This document shows, in pieces, positions 55,096 through 64,000 of a DNA stretch of 64,000 nucleotides. Each line of letters begins with the position of its first letter. Position 1 is the stretch's first letter. Both the position numbers and the translations under genes were made by a program. The stretch comes from Melitaea cinxia (taxonomy: Eukaryota > Arthropoda > Insecta > Lepidoptera > Nymphalidae): assembly GCF_905220565.1 (NCBI RefSeq), contig NC_059398.1, positions 12,359,210 through 12,423,209 of the forward strand. Direction: 5' to 3'. The notes beneath the pieces were generated by a model. It had not been told where the DNA came from. It ran no database searches and saw only the letters and a program-made list of their open reading frames with translations.

Positions 55096-55814
55096 ATTTC
55101 TTCAATTATTATGTATGTATATAATTTATTTATTTAATTACTTTTAGTTCTATTAAACTTAAATACTTTTTATCACACTCCACAATTAACGTTGTCATAA
55201 AATATTATATTTGTTTCTCACTAATAAGAGTCTAGCCATAAATCTGTTAAATTCACATGCAGTGTAGACCAAAACTAATGAAGTTGTAGAAATAATTTCG
55301 ATATGAACTAACAATTAAATTAAACACTATGTTAAATATATCAATTGTAATTGTCAACATGTCGTAATATATTGCGCATCGCAACCCTACAGCTTATTTG
55401 TTTGGTAAAAGTTTTATTTGTACAAGCTAATTATAAAAACGATTTTACTTAAGAAAAGACTCGATTTTAATAAGTCAGCAACAAACAGTGTCGTGAAAAA
55501 AGATTACCATTCGTTAGTTGTATGGACTATTATTTCGAGGCCAATTAAAAATCCCTTTTCCTCTCTTTTTGCCCGCTCTTCGTAGATCTTCGTGACTCTC
55601 TTTTGTGAAACAGCCACTCTGAGATGACTCTTAAATTTCATCTGCTAAGACCTAACGAGACAACATAAAAGTTACTATAATGAATCGCATTCTTTTATTT
55701 AAAAACAAAGGTTTAATTTTTTCATTAAAATGTGTTTTGTGAATACCTTTGCGGCTAGATGTAAGTTTAATTTTGAATCAGAAAAAAACTAATCTTTTGA
55801 ACGAAGTATTACAT
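55096..55814. other. Unique intronic sequence
   Basis: AT-rich. No gene or repeat is recognised. Confidence 0.3.
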
Positions 55815-55935
55815 ATAGCGATAAGGCCGCCTTTGTACGTTATGATACTCTGTTAAAATCAATCTGATATGTATTATTTCTATTTTGGTGAACAATAAAG
55901 TTTATTGTTATTTTATGTTATGTTGTTATTATTTT
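55815..55935 (+). mobile_element. LINE 3' end (CR1-like, by UTR similarity)
   Basis: AGCGATAAGGCCGCCTTTGT followed by TTTTGGTGAACAATAAAGTT and a TTAT-rich tail. This is the clearest copy of the pattern at 8391, 38862 and 61832. Confidence 0.65.
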
Positions 55936-57154
55936 TGTGGAATTCAAAAATATAATGAGAATATTTTGTCATGTAGCTACGGCTATAAAATATTAGCAAT
56001 TTTAAATAGAATTATTTTTCTTTACGTCTGAATTCGAAAAATCGCTTTTTTCGGGAGTGATTTTGATGTTTAAACTTTTATATGTAGAAAAAAAATGACC
56101 AACTCAAGAACGATTTAATGTTTGCCTTGAAAAAATATAAAAATTCCAACAGTCCGATGCCTATGAAATTTAATATTTACACGTACGTGTGTGATTAAAA
56201 AAAGCGACGCGACTGTACATCGTAAGTACTCAGCCACGCGGCGAAACCCGCATTGGGCAGTCAAGTGTAAAAAGCGCTTAATTAAATTCCGATGCGTATT
56301 TCGCCGAATCACGTTCGACTTTAACGCATTTAATTTGCCATGATCATAAATTCATATTGCCACCTAACACGTTTCGCGTTCTCTGCCTGAATTCGAAAAT
56401 ATGAGCTAGGTAGGTAGTAGTCGCCGACGTCCATGAAAATAAAATGCTTTTCAATGCAGCCATTGAAGTATGTTACCGTGCAGCTGCATAAATTTGCTGT
56501 AGTACATATTTGAATTATTGCATAACTTGTAAACACGTCGGAGACCAGCGCTCGCTACGCAGATGCCTTAATTTTTTCTCTCTTATCGACTTATTTAAAT
56601 TATTCCGTGCTTAAAAAAATCAAGGTTGGAAATTGTTTTTAAAAAAGCTTTTTTTTTAAATTTCGTAAATAAAATTTGAATCATTTGAAATAAACAAATA
56701 ATAAAAAAAAGTTGGTAAATATTCCATTACTGACAAGAGATTAATCGTTCATAATTTTCCATACTGGATGGATGGCGCATACAAGTGTACTGAAATTTCG
56801 CCTAACATCTAAGTTGCACTACGTTGTTTGCCTTTACCTCAAAACACTATATGAATTACAAACACAAACGAAGCACTTAAAAACTAAAAGTCCTCTGGAT
56901 TTAAATCTCGTGACTCTAGTTAGGATCACGCGCTCTACACAATATTAACATTTTATTAAATATACTTTATAAATTTGTTTATTACATTTTTTTTAAATTA
57001 TTCTTTATTTAAAATTAAAAAATAAAATTAAAAAGCCTAGTCGTTAAAAACAAATCCAATCCAATGTTAAGTTTAGTTAAGTTTAGTTGCATGTGAGGCG
57101 TTTATTTATAAAATAGAAAGGAAAGAATATTAAATAAATAAATAAACTTTTCTC
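55936..57154. other. Unique intronic sequence
   Basis: 56200-56560 is GC-richer, with two minus-strand frames of 65-68 codons and no recognised motif. No exon is seen. Confidence 0.3.
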
Positions 57155-57310
57155 CTGTGACGGGGATCCGGAAACACACAATACACAAGCACAAACGCCC
57201 AGACCACGATAAACATCTATATGGCCAATACAAATGTTTGTAGTGAGCGGGGATCTACCCGCGACTGCTAGCGCAACAGTTAGTGCTGTGGCCGCTGCGC
57301 CAACGCGTCG
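57155..57310 (-). mobile_element. tRNA-headed SINE (short-tail type)
   Basis: The minus strand starts GACGCGTTGGCGCAGCGG (A box), has a changed B box (GGGTAGATCCCCGC) and ends with GTATTGTGTGTTTCCGG, CCCGTCACAGG and an A/T-rich ATTTATTT tail. Same family as 16383 and 53211. Confidence 0.75.
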
Positions 57311-60264
57311 AAATTATCTACATTTGGCGCTTTAATTGCCAAATATACGTTGTGTGCATACATATTACTCGCATCGGTGACTTTCGTCTGTTCTGGTATT
57401 TACTAACCTACATTCCATAGCTGGTGGTTAAGTCTAGGGGTTATTACGAAAACACTAAGTGATTTTTATCGTCCGACAATTACGTCCGGGCAATATAGTA
57501 AACAACACACATTTGTGGTACCACTACATAATGTAGACTAGACGTGTTTTTACGCTGGATTACCCGTGTAAATAAACCGAGCGGCCGGAACACCAAATAA
57601 AGGGAAACACTAACCGACGCCCGCGTTATTCTTCCAAAATTAACTCATAACGCCAAGAGCTGTTGATTTTTTTTCGGGCGTAATCTGCTTTAACGGGCAC
57701 GGGGCCAGTAGCTTTCGTAAATCGGCCGCACGCGACTACCGCGAAATGGGAATCTTTAAATGGTATACGTACATTTTTAATGTCGTTTTAATGCCATGCC
57801 TCGGCTGATTTTGGCAACAATTAACGTTATAACGAGTTCATTAATGATGAACATTTCAAAGCGGAGTTTAACGAACATTCTTTTAAAAAATAAATTGTTG
57901 TTTGAGTTGTATTTTGCCATAAAACACAATTGATGAATATTACTTTAACTTAAAAAATAAAAAACCTCTTTTGTGTATTTTTTTTTTATAAAATATTAAA
58001 TTTAAAAAAGTAAGCACAGCTTGCAAGAAATTTAATAAAGGAATGAAATATTTGTATATTAGAAGATGTAGAAGAAAAACAAATGCTTTGCATACAGCCC
58101 CAAAATAATATGTTGAAGTTGAGCGTATGTCCCGCGCCCACCTGAAGAGATTGGGGGACAGGAATGCTTAATATAGAGTCCTTTACTACCAAGGAGTCTC
58201 CCAATAACATCGCAGCGTTCTCAAACGCAGACAAGTTTTGATTGCGTCTGCTTTTATATCACACACTTGTAACAATAAAGATGTAAATCTACGAACAAAT
58301 GTCAATTTTTGTTATTTAGAAGTGCGGCTTAAAACATATGCACTTTTCATCTTATGTTACATAAATTAATATTAAACAAGACTAGTTTGTCTATTTTCAA
58401 TAGAATCTAAATTTAAATTTACAAGTAGGTAGTAATACAAATAAAGGCTGAAAAAATTGACACCATAAAATGAAATTGCTAATGAATCTGACTTTTTACA
58501 AAAAAAAGTTTTTACAAAAAAAAAAAGAAATACACAGTCAGGTCATATTAAAACGTTTCTGGGACTCTAAACATACAATACAAAAAGAAAAATTCAGTAA
58601 AAAGATGTGATAGAATATTGAAAAACACTGAAATATTATTAAAAGTAACGTTGCTCTATATATATATATGCATGTACATAAACGTAATTTAAACATCAAT
58701 GTTTTAATATACGATAAGATACATCGAATGCATCAGACACATCTCTTTCGATGTATCGAAATAGTGCATGGCTGTGGTCTTTCTGTTTAAATTTGAGAAT
58801 ACTTAAAACTATTTTCGCTATATAAATATACACATTTTTTAAAATCTTGTTGACACGTTAAAAGTTTAACAAAAAATGTTTAAACGATTAATTCAAAACG
58901 AATCAATCTTCGCCGTATTTTGTCCATCTTCTATCTCATAAAATGTAAAAATTTAAATAATGTTCTATTTTTAAAAATGATTTTCTAATTTTATACGTAT
59001 TTATCTTTAACACAATTATTTTTGATGTTTGATTTATCGAAAGCAAAGTTATTTACCTCTATTATTATCTCTATTTTATAGTATTTTGTTAAACATCAGT
59101 CAAATAATTCGATTTGTCTCATCCAAAAAAAAAAAAAAAAACTTTATCATTCCTATTTTGAATACATAATGAAAATTAGTTTTGTCATGTCCTCCACACT
59201 CCACGCAACTGTAAAAATATTCGCATGTTCGTTAGACAACTGTAGGAAAAGATAATGTTTAATGTGGTTAAGTAATAAAACTCATTCATTATACAGCTGA
59301 AATATAATATATTATTTTTATTTACACATTATTAACTATTTTCCCTCAATGTCTACGTTTGGGTGACAGACGTATTCATTCTATGCACGAAAAGTTTCTC
59401 ATAGTCGTTTGGAGCAAACTTCCCGAGCTCGGACATCAGAAACCGGCGTGGATACAGTTGCACAATGGAATAAAGTAACATCGGAAGCTCGTTGGAGTTA
59501 ATAAATAATACAGAAACGGAGTGACATGCGCAGAGTGCACGAAGCGCCCTAAGTCTGTTTTGACTGCAAATATCTGCGCCGGATGTCTGACCGTACTTCT
59601 AGTCGTGGATCACGAACATTTGCTAGATAGGATAAGCAAATAGTAATTTTTCAAAGTGAAGGCGACTAATGAATTGCCGTGGAATCCGTATCCGTTACTA
59701 TCTATTTAGAAATATTTACATTTATTAGTACCTACTACGATATTCTTATCAAATCAGATTCAAATCCTTTATTGTTTCTTTTTATTTATAGAATTTCTTT
59801 TATTTGATAAATTGTATTAAATATTTTTATTCAGTCGCGTTGAAGTTTAGTAAAATAAAACATCAAGTATTATATTTGCGAAAATGCCCAAATATCTGAT
59901 TCGTGAATAGAGTTTGTCGATTTGTTGTTTATGCAAATGTTGCCGTACTAAATATTTCGTGTAAGGAACTGATGACGGAAGTCTTGCATGATATACCGCT
60001 ATTCAAATTATGGTATTTATTCATAACGTTTCAAATGTATGGATATATAAAGTTGATCTAAATTCAGTTTATGTTTAAGCTACAAATACTACAATATTAA
60101 CATAAATAAATCACTTTTCGTATATACATAATATGTTATTGTAATTTGGTCCTATTAAACAAAAATAAATAAATATACGCCTCCCACTCAACGGCCAAAA
60201 AAAATAATATTTGTTTTGAATACAAAGTTCCTTTTTTGATTTTATGTACATTTGTTACTACTTC
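57311..60264. other. Unique intron with candidate conserved blocks
   Basis: 57560-57860 and 59340-59650 are GC/CpG-richer and repeat-free. The 82-codon minus frame at 57986-58234 is unsupported. Poly-A runs lie at 58519-58528 and 59126-59141. No exon is seen. Confidence 0.3.
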
Positions 60265-60567
60265 CTATGCAAACGTTGTCTTGCCACTAAACGCTATTAA
60301 AAAATAGGGATTGGTGGTAAAAAGATGTAAATTTAGAATTGTGTGTATTTTTTAATGCCAAATCAAAATAATATAAAAATAAAAAAATGACAATTAAATA
60401 AAAAAAAATATTTAAGGGTCGGTCACCCTTATTTAGGAGTTTGAAAAATAAACGTTGGTCGATTCTAAGACCTACCCGATACGTACAAAAAATTTCATAA
60501 AATTGTTCCTACCCTTTCGGAGGAGTTTCCTAACAAACACAGCGACACGAGAATTTTATATTTTAGA
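60265..60567 (-). mobile_element. Helitron-like element, 3' end decayed
   Basis: Plus orientation reads CTATGCAAACGTTGTCTTGC ... GACACGAGAATTTTATATTT and ATAGA-type TTTTAGA at the right. It is the inverse of the family at 35041 and 45726 (TCT...AAATTCTCGTG; GGTAGGTCTTAGAATCGACC). The CTAG end has become CTAT. Confidence 0.62.
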
Positions 60568-61166
60568 AAAAATGTATACGATATCAAAAGCTAATAAAAA
60601 TAATCTTTTAAAGTCCTACATTCTTGTACTTACGTCGTTTCTTTATTTGGCAAATTATTTGCCGGTACCCATCTCTGTCGTTTGTCAACTACACAACTTT
60701 ATATACTCGTATATTACACAGTAACTAAAACATGAATTTTGATCAATATAAAACTTTATATAGTCTGCAAATGACATAATTATTCATTAAACTTTATCTT
60801 ATTAATATGTCAGTTTTGGTAAATTGTAAGGTTATTTTTATGCCAGTTTGTATTTTTTTTATACTGGTCTAGTATATTATAAAATTATTAGCGATATTTG
60901 AAAAGAAACTATTATAGTAATTTGATTCCTCAATTCAAAAGATATGCAGCACTAATATTAATTTACAACAGTAATAGTTATTTAGTTCTTTATTTTGTAT
61001 GTATTTTTTGTTTAAATCCTGAATGTTCAAATTTTTTTGAATAGGCAGACTTAATTGTCTAAAGCGCTCGCTGTAACTACATTTAAGAGGAATTATATGT
61101 ATATATAATACCTTGGCATAACTGATTGTAATTTTTTTAAGCATGCAATTCTGTTGGTGGTTCTTA
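60568..61166. other. Unique intronic sequence
   Basis: AT-rich. No gene is seen; the open frames here run on from or into the neighbouring Helitrons. Confidence 0.3.
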
Positions 61167-61446
61167 TCTACAAAATAAATGAAATTGCAGTGTCTTTTTA
61201 TAATATTAAAATAACCACTTTTTACTAAATGCATATGTATGGATGTATACAAGGTACATATACCAAAATAACATTTTTTACAATTTTTGTCTGTCTGTCT
61301 GTCTGTTTGTTCCGGCTAATCTGAGCTGATATAATAAGAAATAACTTAGGCTACTTTTATTTTAGCTTTTTCTTATTTTACAACTCTGCGAACTGAATAA
61401 TAACTATTTAAATTCCACGCAGACGAAATCACGGGCTTAGAGCTAG
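61167..61446 (+). mobile_element. Non-autonomous Helitron (280 bp)
   Basis: A^TCTACAAAATAAATGAAATT at the left and AATTCCACGCAGACGAAATC, then GGGCTTAGAGCTAG^T at the right. Same family as 28169, with TTTTTACTAAATGCATATG and a CTGTCTGTCTGTCTGTTTG run. A deletion after CCGGCTAATCT shortens it. Confidence 0.76.
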
Positions 61447-61831
61447 TTAAATAAATAAATGTTATTATATATTGATTTTTTCGACTCATATTTCATAGTC
61501 ATAACGAGATTCATTTCCAGATTTACTTTAACGCCAGGTGAAGTTATAATTCGATCTATAACTTGTAACTAGAAGCTTGGTTTCTTACCAACTAGTGATG
61601 AATATGGAGATTGTTAAAATATTCTCGGAAACTGGATTACTTTGTATTACAACACTTTCTATGAGAAGACTTGAGCCTAAAGTTAATCAGGTATAAAGTT
61701 ATTATATCTTAAATGTTTTGGGATTATCTAATACCAAATTAATTATAATTATTACTGTTTTTAGTCATGAAGTTAAACAGATTCTGTCCTCCATCATTTC
61801 CTGCATCATAGACTATCAATAACAATAACAA
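61447..61831. other. Unique intronic sequence
   Basis: AT-rich. No gene or repeat is recognised. Confidence 0.3.
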
Positions 61832-61965
61832 CAATAACAATACACTTTATTGTACACCAAAAACAGAAAAAATACATAGCAAAGAAAGAAAAAATATCAA
61901 CAATATATTCATTAGTTACAAAGGGCGGACTTTCAATTTTATATCTAAGAATTCTTCTTTTGGTG
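61832..61965 (-). mobile_element. LINE 3' end (CR1-like, by UTR similarity)
   Basis: The inverse of the pattern at 55815: an AACAATAAC-rich tail, CACTTTATTGTACACCAAAA and TTACAAAGGGCGGACTTT. No coding part. Confidence 0.62.
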
Positions 61966-62492
61966 TGTACTAATATCTACGTTGCTTATTATAGTTGTGA
62001 TTGATTGTCTTACTTTTTTTATCTAATATATTTTTTTAATCTTATTTAGATTATATCTTATATTATTATTCTTATTATTCTTATTTCCTCACAACCTTTC
62101 TACTAAATACGAGTAAAAATGAAAGTCTGCCATAAGATGTATCTAATCAAAATTCTAAATATAATATTACATACAACAAGGGTAAGAAATAAGATGATAT
62201 ATTAATATTCAAGCTAACAGAAGAATCGAGGTTTTATTACTCCGGTCAGAGATTAACAGACTACGCTATAAACGTTTCAGTCTAATAGTTAGGCTATAGA
62301 GAACAAACAGTACGTAACCATTGTCTCATGAGACTGCTTGCCACAATGTACCACCAGCGTTTGTGCAATCAGAATCTCTATATTTAACTTCGAAACTTGA
62401 TTTATCCCGTAAATTCTTTAGTCTATTATAAATGATATAAAGCTTCAAAATAAATTTTTGGTTTTTGTTCGTCTTCTCCAAATAAAAAAAAA

Positions 62493-62943
62493 AACGAAAA
62501 AAACCAACTTCAATTACATCGACAAGTAATACAACGTAGGTAGACGAAAAAATAGTCAAGTAAATACGCGTTACCAAAGATTACTCAAAAAGTTGTTACC
62601 AGATCTCGATGAAATTTAAATGTTACCACATGATAAACATCAGCTTTCGATTAAATTAAAAATCATCAAAATCAGTACACCCAGTAAAAAGTTATGCGGT
62701 ATAATACACGGTCGACGAAAAAATAGTTAATTAAAAACGCATTATTAGGTATAACTCGAAAAGTAGTTGTTAGATCTCAAATGAATTTAAGTGGGACTAA
62801 ATGACACATACCACCTTTCTATTAAAAAAGCCTTTCTTGAAATCGGTCCATCTCTTGTTGGTTGGTCATGAAGTAAAAAGTTCATAAGTAACATTCATAA
62901 AAAAAAATACATTTACATACATTTCCTTTTTTGGAAGTTGGTT
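62493..62943 (-). repeat. AACCGACTTC inverted-end repeat, no terminal hairpin
   Basis: Plus orientation runs from ACCAACTTCAATTACATCGA to TTTTTTGGAAGTTGGTT (62943). Both arms carry the same C-to-T-type change, so they still match each other (AACCAACTTC/GAAGTTGGTT). The hairpin seen at 6761 is missing and the middle spacer is shortened. Confidence 0.7.
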
Positions 62944-64000
62944 ATAAAAGAACTAAAATCACTAAAGTATAACATTTCATGTGTGAATAAGGGTTTTGGG
63001 TAACATTTTATTCCACTATTTGGAATTTTGGCAATACAATTAAGGGAAAAGCAATATCTTACAAAGTGAAGGAAACATCTTTCGGCTGCACTTAGGTGAG
63101 AGGTAGGCCTGAGAAGGGGCAGTGTGTTGGTTCCCACGCGATCGTCTGTCCCGCATTACACAGTAGAGATTCCCTTTTTTTCACAGAGAATTATACGAAC
63201 GATAAAATTCTTGCGACGTCGCATGAAAATGTGCGTTACCTGCCTTGCATATTTATGCGTGCCCTAGTAATGACGTTTGTCGAGCCTCCCAAGCGAGGTT
63301 TCATTATGGCATTTCTCCGTGGGCGTAAAAGCAAACCCTACTTTATAAACAATCTGTGTCAAGTGTTTTCCGATCGTGTCGCAGTTTGTTTGCATATTTC
63401 TTTATTGAATGTCAAAAAGCTGTAGCAATTAAAATAAGAGTATTTCGATTATATTTTGTCTTTATTTCACGGTATTCTCTCGAGAACAGCACTTGAAGTA
63501 TAATTGCTTTTTAAGAAGCGCTTAAATTAAGGCAAAGCTAACGTTAAACATCTACCAACTTATTCTAAGAATGTGTATACATAAGTCGCCACTAAACATT
63601 AACTCTAGCTTAACTACGCAATTTCATATATCTTAGCAAAGGAGAGTAAATATTGTTCTTAATTTAATTCTAGTTATAGCGAGTGCACACGTTGATGCTG
63701 GCGGGAGTAAAACCGAGTGGTGCAGAGCCGCAAGTCGCGCGTTGCACATCAAATATTTCAGTCGAAACGGTCCAAATATACTTGCAATAGCTCGCTCCTA
63801 ATCTTGAGCCAACTCTAGTATTGCACCGTGCACCTGCAGCCAAATTCGTTCCAATTAGGAGAGTTAGAGACCGCGTCGCCGACTGAACAGCAAATGATGC
63901 GGTGCCCACTTAACGCGGCGTGACACTTAGGTGTATGCACGTAAATAAATTCAGTTACAATATTAAGTGGATTTCATAAAACTTTCTTAACCCTATATCG
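62944..64000. other. Unique intron with two GC-richer blocks
   Basis: 63090-63420 and 63690-63910 are repeat-free and richer in GC/CpG. A 109-codon plus frame (63096-63425) and a 79-codon minus frame (63670-63909) overlap them, but neither shows a recognised domain or splice sites. I favour non-coding conserved elements, at low confidence. Confidence 0.3.

Overview
The window is AT-rich, intron-like DNA from an insect, almost certainly a lepidopteran (butterfly or moth). The evidence is one spliced protein-coding exon of an insect Musashi-type RNA-binding protein (Rbp6) together with repeat families I recognise from lepidopteran genomes: RTE and Jockey/CR1-like LINEs, tRNA-headed SINEs, Helitrons with CTAG ends and a mariner. 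The only host coding sequence I can support is the 85-nt exon at 48429-48513 (+ strand), which encodes the RNP-1 part of RRM1. If it is a normal internal exon, 1-48428 and 48514-64000 are parts of very long introns. No bacterial-type operon, CRISPR array, rRNA or intact tRNA gene is visible.

Layout. 1-16380: intron with a 10-bp inverted-end repeat family ('AACCGACTTC' family), internally deleted RTE copies, Helitrons, and a tRNA-headed SINE interrupted by a LINE tail. 16381-21240: the densest transposon cluster. It holds a full-length 3.2-kb RTE retrotransposon (16581-19796) flanked by an exact 10-bp target duplication, whose 5' two thirds are inverted relative to its 3' third, then an internally deleted RTE copy and two Helitrons. 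21241-25010: mostly unique intron. 25010-29155: SINEs and Helitrons, one Helitron lying inside an inverted-end repeat. 29155-37400: mostly unique intron. 37400-42910: internally deleted RTE copies and a mariner fossil split by an inverted-end repeat. 42920-48428: unique sequence and LINE remains. 48429-48513: Rbp6 exon. 49250-49875: a tandem array of about 135-bp units 0.7 kb behind the exon. 49888-64000: nested Helitron/LINE, more SINE and RTE derivatives, and several repeat-free, higher-GC blocks that could be conserved non-coding elements.

How the parts relate. The most coherent story is a three-tier retroposon system built on one RTE LINE. The autonomous element has a structured 5' UTR, one long endonuclease/reverse-transcriptase ORF and a 3' end only five bases past its stop codon. 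Nine short derivatives keep just the 5' UTR, start-codon region and 3' tail. A tRNA-headed SINE family carries a tail clearly related to the same RTE 3' end. Both short classes therefore look like independent parasites of one RTE machinery. The second theme is a rich set of non-autonomous Helitrons, eight of which keep exact A^TC...CTAG^T boundaries.
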